Positions 12,348 to 24,540 of a stretch of DNA of 64,000 nucleotides are shown one piece after another. A model generated the notes under the pieces. That model was not told the DNA's origin. It ran no database searches and saw nothing but the letters and a program-made list of their open reading frames with translations. The position numbers and the translations under genes were made by a program. This stretch comes from Callorhinus ursinus (lineage: Eukaryota > Chordata > Mammalia > Carnivora > Otariidae), in assembly GCF_003265705.1 (NCBI RefSeq), contig NW_020313157.1:886429-950428 (forward strand), in the 5' to 3' direction. Numbering within the stretch: the stretch's first letter is position 1; every line of letters begins with the position of its first letter.

Positions 12348-12443
12348 GGGGCACCTGACTGGCTCAGTCAGTAGAGCATGTGACTCTTGATCTTGGGGTC
12401 ATGAGTTCAAGCTCTATGTTGGGTGTAGAGCTTACTAAAAAAA
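12348..12443 (+). mobile_element. Older Can-SINE copy, short form, sense
   Basis: Starts 'ggggcacctgactggctcag' and continues through 'cttgatcttggggtcatgag' and 'gggtgtagagcttactaaaaaaa'. This is the short, older type lacking the CT-rich middle and the AAATA tail. Divergent head and no clear target-site duplication. Confidence 0.88.
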
Positions 12444-12459
12444 GTCCAAACTACATATA

Positions 12460-12665
12460 TTTCAAATAATGTGTGTATGTATGTGTATATGTGTATAAAT
12501 ATACACATATATGTATATAGATGATATATATGTATATAATCATCTATATGCATATATGACATATATATGAGTATGTAAATATACATATAGAGAGAGAGAG
12601 AGACAGTGAAAGAGAGACAGAGGAGAAAGAGGAGGAGGGGGAAGGGAGAGGAGGGAGGAAGGCTG
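12460..12665. repeat. Simple-repeat block: TA/TG then GA-rich
   Basis: TATG/TATA-type repeats at 12468-12590, then (GA)n and G/A-rich sequence to about 12662. Inside is a 20-bp hairpin stem with one mismatch (12505-12524 against 12539-12558). Confidence 0.92.
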
Positions 12666-13699
12666 GGTCTATATATCTCTGATATTTTCACACAGCATGG
12701 TACTGAACCCATAATGGTATTTAACTAAATATGCTAATTGATATACTAGTAAATAACACCATAAATAACATTAGAAAAAAATATTTCACCAGAGAAACAA
12801 GTTCAGTTAATATGAAATTTATCAGTAAAATAACATAATAAAAAATGGTGAAGATCCATTACATCACACTTCATAAGTCTTACACAGTATATCTTTTAAA
12901 AGGGGAGAGAGTTAGCAAACAGAGCCTAATCCTCATGATGCTGAGATTGACAGAGTGTTATGTTTTCTACCAGTTTTACAATTGTGAAGCTATAAGGTAT
13001 GGATTGCCTATGAAAGTTTTATGTGAAGAAAATGACTTTGGATGGTGGGTCAGGGCTGAGAATAAATTGTGATTCAGACAAATCTGGGCATGTTGGTTGA
13101 CAAGACCCAGGAATCGATTTGCAGAAGTTGATATCCATGAGGTGGACAGTGCCTAGAAGATGTGTTTTTGCTTCTGCAAAAGAGGTAGTGATCAGAGGGA
13201 GAGAACTGAGGGTGGCATGGCAAAACAAGTTTATTTTTTTTATATATACAAAAGACAATGTCCGAGATTTTAAGAGGAGTACCCACAAAAAGATGCTGGA
13301 AGTACCACTTGTAGGATGGAGTCTGTGAACACTCTCTCAGCTGTGCTACTTACATTTTAGGTGACACAGGACAGCCTAGTGAGGTCATTTAACAGTCTCC
13401 CCACTTGGCACATTACATAGGCTTTTTCTGATAACATGAAGCATACAGAGGAGGTCCAACAGAACACAGGTAAACTGACTAATGTCTCAGAGACCTCATG
13501 CAGAGGGAATGCCTGCAGAGTAGTAGAACTCCCCATGAAGAGATCAGATTTGAGTTTGCACACAAGTGAGACACCTGCCAGAATCTCCCAAATACTTGGA
13601 GAAGATATCTGGGAGATGCAGTTCCCATGAGCTAGACATCAACATTTGAATTACCATGCTTACTAAAACCTCACCTGCACTTACAGACTACTGAGCACT
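12665..13699. other. Unassigned, apparently unique sequence
   Basis: Several overlapping short frames on both strands (60-89 codons), none with a recognisable domain. Confidence 0.5.
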
Positions 13700-15005
13700 C
13701 ATGACATTTGAAATATATTTACCAATATTTCTATTTTCTACACTGTGTACACTTTGTACACTTTGGCATGTTTTCTCTTTTGTTGATTTATATTCTGATA
13801 TATTTCCTTTCTTCCACTTACCCTATGTTTAATTTCCTCTTTTTCTACTCTCTTAAGGTGGAAGATGAAGTAACTGACTTGAGACTATTATTATTATTAT
13901 TATTTTAAAAAGTTTAATGCTATAATTTCTCCCAAGTACTGTTAGTAACACCACACAAAATTTGATGCCCTGTATGTGCCTTTTCATTCAGGTCAATGTC
14001 TATTTTGATTTCTCTTTAGATTTCCTCTTTGACTCTTAGGTTACTTATAAGTGTGTTGCTTAGTTTCCAATTGTTTAGAGATTTCCCTGTTATCTTTCTG
14101 TCATTTATTTCTAATTCAATTCCACTCTGGTCAAATATATACTCTGATTTTAATTCTTCTAAATTTGTTGAATTTTTTGTTGTTTTTGGGTTTTTTGTTT
14201 GTTTGTTTTCTTAATAGTCCAGTCTAGAAAAGGGCCTCTTGGTAACTTTTCCTTACACACTTCAAAATAATGTGCATTCTGCTATTTATAGGTAAAGAGT
14301 TTTATAATTGCTAATTAGGATGAGTTGATTAATAGTGTTGTTCAAATTTTCTATATACTTATTTTTTTGGCTATTTATTCTATCAGTTATTAAGAATATA
14401 GAACTGAAATCCCTGGCTACTTCTCCTTGCAATCTGTTCCAGTATGATTTATTTCAAAGTTGAATTATGAGGTGCATAAACATTTAAGATTGTCTTGTCC
14501 ACCTGGTTAATTGGCCCTTTTACATGATGAAACAACTTTCTTTATCCCTGGAAGTTTTTTTTTTCCTACCCTCTATTTGAGATTAATATAGCTACTCTAG
14601 TATTCTTTAGTGTCAGCATGGAATATCTTTTTTTTTCATTTTTTATTGCTAACTTATTTGTGTGTTTATATTTAAAGTGTGTTTCTTGTAGACAGCCTAT
14701 ACCTGAGTCTTGTGTTTTACTCAGTCTAACAATCTCTGTCTTTTAACTGAGCATATTTGGACCATTCACATTTAATGTGATTACTGATATGATTAGGTTT
14801 AAATCTATAATCTTTTTATGAGTTCTATCTGTTCCTTGTTCCCCTTTTCTTCTTTTTCCATCTACTTTTGGATTAATTGAATATTTGTGTGATTCCATTT
14901 TATCCCCTTGGTTGGCTTAATAGCAATTACTGCTGTATTTTATCACTTTAGTAGATGATTTAGGATTTATAATATACACTTTTTAAATTAAAAAATTATC
15001 TTTAT
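13700..15005 (-). pseudogene. L1 ORF2 fossil (first of two), antisense
   Basis: Minus-strand L1 ORF2 sequence with many stops and frameshifts. Landmarks read on the plus strand are 'cttaaggtggaag' (about 13853), 'tttagtttccaattgttta' (about 14060), 'ctggtcaaatatatactctga' (about 14126), 'ttcttgtagacagcctata' and 'ctgtcttttaactgagcat'. It covers the same ORF2 zone as 17820-18600, so it comes from a different L1 copy from the neighbour at 15.0-18.6 kb. No target-site duplication recognised. Confidence 0.82.
13884..13906. repeat. (TTA)n microsatellite
   Basis: Seven or so TTA/ATT units within the first L1 ORF2 fossil, an expansion absent from the equivalent place in the second copy at about 17.86 kb. 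Confidence 0.85.
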
Positions 15006-16841
15006 AACTTTTTTATTTCAAAATAATTAGAGATTCAGACAGTTGCAAAGAAATTGCAGAGAGGTCCTGTACCCCCTTTACCCAGCTAGTGATACTGATA
15101 ATGCATTGGTTATATCTTTTAGTATACTATAGCATAATATCATTACCAGATACTAATATCAATATAATGTGTCTATATAGTTTTATGCCATTTTATCACA
15201 TGTGTAGATTTGTGTAACCACTACCACAATCAAGATCAGAACTAATTCATCACCACAGGGATCTCCCTCATGTTACTCCTTTATAGTCACACCCACCTCT
15301 TTTCCTCTCACCATCCTTAACTCCTGACAACCATTAATTTGTTCTTCATCTATAAAATTGCAACAAACAACTGTGTGCAATTTTTCTGGCCAGGGGGGAG
15401 GGGCATAAGTTTTCATTTCTCTGGCATAAATACCCAGAAGTGTGGATTGTTGGGTCATATGGCACATGAACATTATTTTTTTGGAAACTACCAAACTGTA
15501 GAAGAGATGTCACATTTTATATTCCCACCAGCAATATATGGCAGTTTTTCTGTATCCTTGTCAGCATTTGGTGTTGTCACTATTTTTTATTTTATATGTT
15601 CTAATGTGTGTAGGATCCCTCATTAATTCTTAATTTGCATTTTCTAATGGCTAATGATGTTGAACATCTTTTCACATACTTGTTTACATCCATATATCCC
15701 TCTTTGGTAAAATACCTCTTCAAGTCTTTTGTACATTTTCTAATTGGTTTTATTTCAACTGTTGACTTTTCAGACTTTTAAAAAATATATTTTAGATATT
15801 AGTTCTTTCTCCGATATCAAATTCGCAAATATTTCCTCCCAGCTGGTTGCATATTTTTCTGGTATCTTAACAGGCTGTTCATAAAGATTTTTAATTTTGA
15901 TGAGTTCCAATTTATCATTTTCTTTTCTTTTATGGATACTCCTTTTTGCTGTCATGTCACCAAGCCTTAGGTCCTCAAACTTTTCTCCCCTGGTATTGCC
16001 TATAAGGTTTATGGTTTTATATTTTACACTTAATATATGATCCATTTTGAATCATTTTTTTTAAGAAATGTGAAATTTAGGTAGAGGTTCTTTTTTGTTT
16101 TGTTTTTTTGTTTGTTGGTTTCGTTTCTGCTTATGGGTATTTCGATACTGAATTGTTCCAGTACAATTTGTTGGAAGAAAAACCTATCTTTCCTCCACTG
16201 ACTTGCTTTTGCACCGTTGCCAAAAATCAGTTGGCCACACTGGTGTGGAACTATTTCTGTGCTCCCTATTCTATTTCATTGATCTGAGTATCTATCCCCC
16301 AGTAAATACCACACAGTAATGATTACTGGAGATACACAACAAGTCTTGACTGGGTGAACTGATTTCTCCCAGCTTCTTTTTTAAAATTGTTTTAGCTATT
16401 CTAGTCTCTTTGCCTTTTCATATAAATTTTAGAATAATCTTATCTATATCTATAAAAAAAGTCTTGCTGGGATTTTGATAGGATTGCATTAAATCTGTAT
16501 ATCAATTTGGGGAAAATTTGCATCTTTACTATGTTGAGTCTTTCAATCCATGAACACAGTATGTTTCTCCATTTATTTAGATCTTCCTTTCATCAGTATT
16601 TGGACATTTTCAGCATGCAAGTTTTGCACGTGTTTTGTTAGGTGTACATTTAAGTATTTCACTATTCTGATTATAAGTGGTATTGCATTTTAAAGTTTCT
16701 TTTCAATGTGCTTATTGCTAGAATATAGAAATACAGTAGATTTTTGTGTATGATCTTGTATCCTATGATTTTGCTGAACTTACAGCCCACAAAATGTTTT
16801 TTCTTGGTAGATTCCTTGGGATTTTCTACATAAACAATCAT

Positions 16842-16853
16842 GTCATTCACAAA
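16842..16853 (-). other. Mutated reverse transcriptase catalytic motif of the L1 fossil
   Basis: The four codons read F-V-N-D inside 'LSLFVNDMIVYVENP'. Active L1 has F-A-D-D at this spot; the first of the two catalytic aspartates is Asn here. Together with the stops, this shows the copy is dead. Confidence 0.8.
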
Positions 16854-18284
16854 TAGGGAAAGTATTATTTCTTCATTCATAATATTTACGTCTTTTATTT
16901 CCATTTCTTGTCATTTTGGGCTAGCTAGAACTTCCATAATATGTTGAATAGCAAAGGTGTTTTGTTCTTGATCTCAGGGGGAAATTATTCTTTTACCCTT
17001 AAGCATGATATTAGTTGAAGTTTTTTTGCACATGTTATCAATTTAAGGAAATGCCTTCTAAGTTTTCTGAAGTCCTGGGTGGGAATTCAATTTTGTCAGA
17101 TGGTTTTTCTGTACTAATATGATCACACATTTTTTTTCTTTAGCCTATGAATATGGTAAACTGATCAATTTTTGAATACTGAAACACAGTTACATCCATG
17201 GAATATTCCCCACCAGGTCGTGGTTTATATTGCTGAATTCTATTTGCAAATATTTTGTTAAGTATGTTACATCTATATTCATGAGGGATTTTAGTCTGTA
17301 GTTGTGTTTTTTTTTTTTTCTTTTTGTACTGTCTTTGGGTTTGAGGTCAGAGTATAATGGCTTCAATAAAATAAATTAGGTTATGTTCCATCCTTTTCTA
17401 TTTTCTGGAAGATGCTGTGTAGAATTGGTATTAATTGTTCTTTAAACACTGGTAGAATTCTCTAGGGGAGCCATCTGGACCTGTAGTTTCCTTCTGGAAG
17501 AGTTTTAAAATTATGAATTAAATTTCCTTAAGAGTTACATCTCTTTTATATGGGGTGAATTGTGGTAGTTTGCATTTTTCAAGGAATTGATCTATTTCAT
17601 CTAAGCTGTCAAATTTATGTGTGCAGAGCTATTCATAATATTCCTTTATTATCCCTTTTAACATTTGCAGTGTCTATAGTGATACCTTCTTTCATTTCTG
17701 ATATTGGTCATTATTGCCGGGTTTTTTTCTGTCACTGTTGCTAGAGGTTTGCTTTTGCTCCAAGCTTGATTATTTCCTGCCTTCTGCTTGCTTTGGACTT
17801 ATTTAGTTGTCCTTTCTCTATTTTCTTGAGGTGGAAGTGTATATTACTAATTTTAGACTTCTCCCTTTTTTATTGAAAGCAATTAATGCTCTACATTTCC
17901 CCCTTGGCACTGCTTTAGCTGTGTCTCACAAGTTTTGATAGGTTTGTATGTTTATTTTCAATAAATTAATGTATTTTTTAAATTTATCTCGAGATTTCTT
18001 CTTTGACACATGGATTACCTAATTTGTTATTTAGTTTCCAAGTGTTTAGGAAGATTTTCTTGTGAGCTTATGTTCAGGACATGGTCTATCTCAGTATACG
18101 GTCCATGGGCTCCTGAAAATAATGTGTATTGTGTTGTTTTGGAGTGTTTTCTATAAAGGTTGGCTACTTCCTGTTGGTTGGTTGGTGTTGAGTTCTTCTC
18201 TATCCTTGATGATATCCTAACTAGTTGTTCTACCCTTTGTTGAGAAAGGGATGTTTACGTTTCTGATTAAAATTATGCAATTGT

Positions 18285-18468
18285 GGGGCACCTGGGTGGC
18301 TCAGTCGGCATCTACCTTCGGCTCAGGTCACAATCCCAGCGTCCTGGGATCAAGCCCCGCATCGGGCTCCTTGCTCGGCGGGAAGCCTGCTTCTCCCTCT
18401 CTCACTCCCCCTGCTTGTGTTCCTGCTCTCACTGTGTCTCTCTCTGTCAAATAAATAAATTTTTTTAA
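18285..18468 (+). mobile_element. Can-SINE (tRNA-derived), sense, inside L1
   Basis: Head 'ggggcacctgggtggctcag', body with 'ctcactccccctgcttgtg', tail 'caaataaataaattttttt'. The 14-bp target-site duplication 'aaaattatgcaatt' (18269-18282 and 18469-18482) splits L1 ORF2 sequence that resumes on the other side. About ten bases are missing in the box A area ('cagtcggcatctacc'). Confidence 0.96.
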
Positions 18469-18705
18469 AAAATTATGCAATTTTATTTATTTTAGTTCTA
18501 TCAGTTTTTGCTTCATATTTTATAGCTCTTCTATTTGGTGATACACATTTCGGAGTCCTATAATTATCTCCTGAGTTTTGACTCTCCTCTCTAGTACTCT
18601 GTCCTAAGTACAATGGATGCTGTGGTCCCTGGACAACCTGTTCTGATCTCTCAGGGCAGGGAGACCACCGAGTTTCACATGGGCAACCCTTCTCTCTGCA
18701 TGGAA

Positions 18706-18837
18706 TTTTTTTTTTTTTTAAGTAGGCTCCACGCTGAGCATGGAGCCCATGTGGGGCTTGAACTTCTGACCTTGAGATCAAGAACTGAACTAAAATCAAG
18801 AGTTAGACGCTTAACTGACTGGACCTCCCAGCCACCC
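18706..18837 (-). mobile_element. Older Can-SINE copy, antisense
   Basis: On the minus strand it begins 'ggggtggctgggaggtccag' and runs to a T-run on the plus strand (18706-18719, 'tttttttttttaag'). A 10-bp duplication 'ctgcatggaa' lies at 18696-18705 and 18838-18847. It is of the short older type. Confidence 0.88.
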
Positions 18838-18944
18838 CTGCATGGAAACTTTCTTAAAACAACAAGCTAGGGCAATTATGGGCCTCACCTCACTTTTTTC
18901 CCTCTCTCTCAGGAGTCACTGTCTGTCAATGGCTAATGTACTGC

Positions 18945-19361
18945 CACAGATTAAATTTTTGTGCCCCCCCTCAAATTTCATATGTTAAAACCTAACTTCC
19001 AATGTAAAGGTATTAGGAGGTGGGGCTCTTAGGGGGATGATTAGGGCATGAAGGTGGATCCCTCATGAATGGGATTAGTGCCTTTATAAAAGAGACCCCA
19101 CAGAGATCCCTTGCCCCTCTGCCATGTGAAAAGATGGCCAACAAAGAACAAGGAAGCGGACTGTCACCAGACACTGATTCTGCTGGCACTTTGATCTTTG
19201 ACTTCCCAGGCTCCAGAACTGTGAGAAATCAGTACCATTTTGTTTGTAAGCTACCCAGCCTATGAGAGATATTAGACATTTATATACATATGTATATATA
19301 TATGTATATATACATATATACATATATATATTTATGTGCAGCCCAAATAGACTAAGACATA
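18945..19361 (+). mobile_element. ERVL-MaLR type LTR (MLT1/MST-like), sense
   Basis: Landmarks are 'aaatttcatatgttaaaacc', 'taggaggtggggctcttag', 'tcatgaatgggattagtgcc', 'ctccagaactgtgagaaatc' and the terminal 'gcagcccaaatagactaaga'. A (TA/CATA)n simple repeat at 19276-19334 has grown inside the 3' part. No internal retroviral sequence is next to it, so it is a solo LTR remnant. Confidence 0.8.
19276..19334. repeat. (TA/CATA)n simple repeat inside the MaLR LTR
   Basis: Alternating TA and CATATA stretches, self-complementary and cruciform-prone. Confidence 0.92.
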
Positions 19362-21199
19362 CAATGTTATGCAAACTATTGTTGCATGCATTTTGCTCAT
19401 TATATAGTCATTTAAACTGAGATATTAAATCCGGTCCCTGTAATTCCATCTTAGCCAGAACTGTCCAATCTCTCTCTTTAGAATTACTGAAGGAAAGAAA
19501 ATCTAATGCCCTTTGGGCTGTTTGTTTTCCATTGTGGAGACACATTACTATACATACAGGCAATAGTTAGAATTTATTTAACACTATGCTCTGGACCAAG
19601 CACTCTGCTAAGGGATGTTCACTCACTAGCTCATCTATTAAGTACTTTTAACTACAAGTCCTCATAGCTTCTCTCATCTCTAGGAAATATAGTGCATTTT
19701 GTTTAAGAAAAGTCTATGGTATCCTAAATAGAAGGGGTTACTAACTAAAATATAAAACATTTCCCTCTTATTAATAAATTGGTTGTTGTTTAAATCCCAC
19801 ACTTTTGACACAGACGTTCAAGGGGAATGAATACAAGAAAGCTGAGAAACACCAGGCAGGAGTTTTTCTAGTCAGCTGTGCAGGACAAGAAAGAACATGG
19901 CAGTTCTTCCAACTTTCAGTATTTGCTTTCTATTTCAATACTGTGATGAATGCTTAACTGAATACCCAAGATTTCTTCTAGTCTTTGCCTGGTAGTTTAA
20001 AGCAATAGTTAACCCTTGTTAACTTTTAGACTTCTACAAAATAATAATAATGAATAAGGGCAGGGGAAATAGTAATTAGGCTTTGGTAGGGAAAATGCAG
20101 AGGATGCAAAAATATTCTAATTCCTTGTCTATTCAAATTATATCACTTTATTCTTTGCTTGTCCTAGCCAGATATCCTGAATTCTTGCCGTTACTGTATA
20201 CAGCTTTGACTCTCGCTTCCTCTATTGTAAGCCCCATGAAGGGAAGATCATGTATGTTTTATATACTACTGGTCCTTCGGTGCCCACCATAATGTCTGAC
20301 ACATGTAGACACTCACTGAATACTGCTAAATGAGATTCTTCTTTTTCAGATAATCTCCAGGTCAGGGATATGTGGCAGATACAGGGTATGTGGGCAGTTA
20401 ACCCTCAATGCCTCACCCATGGCAAAGATCACTAACTGATCATGGCGCTCCCTGCTAAATCTATACCCAGGCTTAGAATCCATTACTTCAGACTCCAAGT
20501 AGGCCACTAGTCCAATCCTTTTCCTCTTTCTGATGTATCCACACCTGGAATTCATAGCATATGATTAAATGATTTCATACATGGTCTGAGGAGGGCAGAG
20601 TACAACAGAGACATGATATAAATAACTCCTCCTTCTACACTGATTTCCTATGTTGACAAATGGGAGTGAGTTGTATTTGCTTATGCCCCCATTTCATGGC
20701 TGAAATAATTTAAAGCAGCAATAGGAAACTTTATATAGGTTGGAAAATATTTAGATAACCATGCTGATGCTTCCCCCAATCCCTTTCAATGAACAAGTTA
20801 ATCCACCTGAACAGCCCAACCAGGGAAATAAAACATAATTATTCCAACAACTGAAGCCAAATCCCCCACCCCCTTATTCTTCAACCATCTGCTTATTCCA
20901 AGTGGTCATGGGAGGAGGGCCTCTGAATTGTGTAACTAATGGTCCAGTTCCAGAATTCACTTCCTCATATTTCTGTTCTCCACAGTAGGAGAGGACTACC
21001 ACCCCTGGCTCATTCCCCACCCTCTCATCCCACTCCAGGCCTATTATAGTGGACTCCTTTATTGGCCTTCTCATACCCAGTCTTGAGCTTCTGGGGCAAA
21101 TGCAAACTCAGGGGGGTAAGAAATAGTCAAACAGTGAACAGCAGCTGCCACACAGAGGGCTCTGAATAAATGGCTGTTGAATAATGACAATTTCTGAAG
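19362..21199. other. Unassigned except L2 at 20.14-20.34 kb
   Basis: No gene or RNA recognised. Confidence 0.5.
20135..20335 (+). mobile_element. LINE-2 (L2) 3' end, sense
   Basis: 'attgtaagccccatgaaggg', 'gtgcccaccataatgtctga', 'cacatgtagacactcactgaa' correspond to the L2 tail. Diverged. Confidence 0.65.
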
Positions 21200-21405
21200 A
21201 CTTACTTGCTGACATGTACTGCATTAAGGATTATCTATCTGTAACTTTCTAATACTAAAAAAAACCTTGAACAGTAGGTCCAAGAGTTTAAGCAACTCCC
21301 CCAGTCTCCCCAATTAGTAAATGGCTGAGTTCGTTGTAGAGCTCAGGTTTATTTAACTCCCAAACCCATATTCTTTTCACTATGAACCATATGCCTCCTA
21401 CCCCA
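21200..21405 (-). mobile_element. MIR, antisense
   Basis: 'acttacttgctgacatgtac', 'caagagtttaagcaactccc', 'gtaaatggctgagttcg' fit the antisense MIR. Confidence 0.6.
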
Positions 21406-21784
21406 TTAGAGACCATGTTCATTAACTGCATCTAGCAATAAATCACCAAGTTTATTCTTAAAACACTTCCTAATAACTCACAAGCCATCAAAACTACTGA
21501 AAAATTACTCTTCTTTTCTTCTGTTTTATGTGTCCAGATTTTGTAAGAAATGTTTTCCATATTTTAAGTGGAACTTAGGTTGTCCCTGTTAGATAGGAGC
21601 AAAGGAAGACAGTGGGAGGAAGAAAGGAAGAAAAGGAGTATTGAGGTCTAGTGCCACAAGGAGACCCTTCCTTGCAAGGAAGGTATCTGTAAGAGAGAAG
21701 AGGAGCCATCGCAGAAAAAACATCTGAGTAATAGAGACATCATCCCAGGCAGGTGAGGAGAGCAGATAAGGACACAATCTCCTG

Positions 21785-21985
21785 ATTGACTTGGATTAAA
21801 CTCCCAGCTAGTCCATTTACTCTTTGGGGGCAATTTGAATAAATTACTTAACTTCCCACACCCAGGTCCTCATCTGTAATGTTTGGATATTGATACCTTC
21901 ACATCCAGGTTTACCATGAGAATTAAATGAGATAATCCACGTAATGGAAATGGCTACATAATCCAAATGTTCAGTAAATTCAAGC
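21785..21985 (+). mobile_element. MIR, sense
   Basis: 'cttggattaaactcccagc', 'ataaattacttaacttccc', 'gtcctcatctgtaatgtttgg' and 'atgagaattaaatgagataat' match the sense MIR core and 3' part. Confidence 0.75.
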
Positions 21986-22619
21986 TGTTATAATAAATGA
22001 TTAGCAATCTTATGAATTCAAAACTCAGCCCAGAGGGTATTCTTTTCATCCTCTTGAGCAAAGCAAATACATCTATACAAACCCTTCCATGCTCAGTGCT
22101 CAACAAAGGGCATTTATAGACATTCAATGAGAGTTGAACAGAGGGGTCAAACTTCACACAAATGTCACCCTGCATGGATGTGGGCCAGGATCCAAAGCAC
22201 AGAAAGAGTTGAAATAAAGCTGTTGAACTCTGCGTAATTCTGGTAGAAGTCCGTGCAATCCGATAATAAGACTGGGACCTCACATTCAGGCAGACTGTGT
22301 GGAAGTTCTCTAAAATAACTATGGAAAGAAGAAATGTAAGCATGTACTACAGTTCAGTGATGCCCAGGACTGAGCCTTGGACCCAACAAACTCTCAGACA
22401 GACTTTAGCCTTATAGCAAGTCTTTGGGCAAAAATGTTATTTAGACTATTTGGCAACCGGTCCCCCACACAGCATGGTACCACACCAATCAGAACAGACA
22501 CTAGTCATGCATCCTGGCCAAACATCAGCTCTGGAGAGAGGCCCTACCCTTTTGTCTACCAGCAAGTCTCAGAGATGGGATTAGAACCCAGCTCTGTCAG
22601 ATTCCAGAACTTGGGTTTG

Positions 22620-22962
22620 TTTTTTTGTTTGACTGATTGTTTATTGGGGGGTTGGGTTTTTTTAAGACTTAATTTTTTGGAGCAGTTTTAGGTCACATCA
22701 AAATTGAGAAGAATGTACAGAGATTTCCCATTTATCCTCTGCTCCCACATATGCACAGCCTCCCCCACTATGGACATCCCACACTAAACTGGCACATTTG
22801 TTACAAATGATAAACCTACACTGACACATCATCAACCAAAGTCCACAGTTTTCATTAGGGTTTAATCTTGGGGTTACATATCCTATGGGTTTGGACAAAT
22901 GTATAATGACACGCGTCCATCAGTACAGTATCATACAGAGTATTTTCACTCCCTAAAAGAAC
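22620..22962 (-). mobile_element. Old L1 (L1ME-like) 3' end, antisense
   Basis: Landmarks are 'gagcagttttaggtcacatc', 'acatatgcacagcctccccc', 'ttgttacaaatgataaacc', 'caaagtccacagttttcatt' and 'ggacaaatgtataatgac'. These are the antisense of an L1 3' UTR of a family also present in sense elsewhere in mammals. The short minus frame here (98-residue class or less) is a repeat by-product. Confidence 0.82.
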
Positions 22963-24376
22963 TCAGGATTTTAACCGCTGCAGGCTATAACCATCATTTA
23001 TATGTGCTAAATATTAATTATTAAATGGCTCATTACAAAAATATTTGACTAGCTTGACTTAGCAAATTCTTCTGTTGCCCTAAGAAAGCCCACAGTGAAA
23101 CCTTTATTTAATTTTCAGAAGGCCATAACACTCAGTGGTTGCCGCTGACAGACATGCTCTCTGCTTTGATACATGGGCTCTATGAATCAGGTAAGAACAT
23201 CCCTCACATGGGAGGACTATACACATGCTTAAAGCATAGGTCTTTTCCCATTATACTGAATGCCAAATTTCAAAAACAAAGTTTGCCTGGGTTCTGCCAC
23301 CTGCTAATGAGTTCACAAAGACCACTTTCCAATAACATATAAGAGGTAAGGTGTTGGTTTTGTTCATTATTCACATTTTTACATTTGCATGTATTTCAGT
23401 ATTGCTGATATTTATGAATTTCTTTTTTTGGCGTCTTGTATGTCAAAGGGAGACCTAAACGTTGACATCTCTTAAAAAGTTAACTTTTTTTAAAAAAAGA
23501 TTAACCACTTTTTAAATTTTAAAAACGCCAATAATTTGTGATCTCTTTTAAAATGTGTAAAATTAGCCTTGACTTTATACATAAATTGGTATTTTCATCA
23601 TCACTGGTCAAAAAATATAACATCACAAAAATCAACAGACCTTAAGATATGAACTTGTTTTGGAAATTTTAAATAATGGCTGCCCAAGGTTAAAAAAGAG
23701 AGAGAGAGAGAGAGAGAGAAATCACATATTATTTACTCTTTAAAAATGTAGGCATATAGTATGTATGACTGCAATGATAAAATGTACTTGTTCTCCCATG
23801 GCATAAACCAGGCTTATGTGCTTTAGGCAACGGAGGATGTCAACATTCCATATAAATGCTAAGCATTCACCTTGTTCTTCCCTACAATGCTGGTGCCCTT
23901 CTGTTAACAGAGAGTTGCTGAGTTGCACAACACAGTAGTCAATGTGGATAACTTCCCATGATGGTGGAAATTTGCCTCTTCAGGATGAAGAGCAACTGCC
24001 TGTCACACCAAATCTCATGTAGCTTAACATCCCATGCTATTTCCCTGGAAGAGCTATTCAGTGAGCCAGGTGACCCCACTCTCCCTGATGGTGGACACCA
24101 GTGCAGGTGCAGCGCAGGTGACTGGCCTAAGGAGGTCAGCAGCCTCAGGGCAGCACATTCTTAGGCAGGCATGCCGACTCCATCAGAGGCTTTCTCTCTC
24201 CCCTGAGAATTTGAACTGCGGCCCAGGGCTCAGAGACAGTGAACGCTGCAGGTGGTATTTCATTGTGGATTCTTGACAAATTTGGTACCACTCTTACCCA
24301 GATATGCACCAGCTGGGGTGTAGAGAAGCAGAAACTAGGAGGAAGCAGAGGAAGTGAGTCATCAGAGAGAAGAAAG
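22963..24376. other. Unassigned, apparently unique sequence
   Basis: Contains the (GA)n at 23.7 kb. No gene recognised. Confidence 0.5.
23696..23720. repeat. (GA)n microsatellite
   Basis: About 12 GA units in a pure run. Confidence 0.95.
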
Positions 24377-24540
24377 GATCAGATGTGCACAGTGAAGAGA
24401 GCAGAGGCCATGCAGAAGAAATAGAAGTGAAGGAAGATGAAAGAGAAAGAGAGAAAAGGAGAACAAAGGGGTAGACTTCTAGTTTCCTAGCTTGACTGCT
24501 CACAACTGGGTTCTCTGAAATTTTCTTGGATCCTTTAAAA
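24377..24540 (+). repeat. Inverted repeat, left arm (164 bp)
   Basis: The left arm matches the reverse complement of 25176-25338 over its whole length, with only a few substitutions and three small indels, the largest 4 bp in a GA run. By eye about 96% identical. The arms share 'gtgcacagtgaagagagcag' and 'ggttctctgaaattttcttg'. Sequence outside the arms does not match. I do not recognise the arms as a known repeat. Confidence 0.92.

Larger units (their letters stand above)
15006..18600 (-). pseudogene. L1M element: 3' UTR and C-terminal part of ORF2, antisense
   Basis: Starts with the typical antisense 3' UTR ('aattagagattcagacagttgc', 'acaatcaagatcagaac', 'gttttcatttctctggcat', 'ttcccaccagcaat') and passes into ORF2 at about 15.75 kb. 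On the minus strand 16045-15770 encodes a recognisable ORF2 C-terminal stretch ('WEEIFANLISEKELISKIY'), and 16904-16671 encodes the reverse transcriptase block C, with FVND where active L1 has FADD. The 'ccatctggacctgtagtttcc' landmark is at about 17470. ORF2 continues to about 18600, split by a Can-SINE. Broken by many stops. Confidence 0.9.

Noticed and set aside
12407..12712. 101-codon minus frame rich in Tyr and Ile
   Set aside because: Driven by the TATA/TATG repeat and the GA block; low complexity.
18251..18468. Two overlapping plus frames of 61-67 codons
   Set aside because: They are translated Can-SINE sequence.
22377..22691. 104-codon plus frame
   Set aside because: No domain and no splice or promoter context; ends in old L1 sequence.
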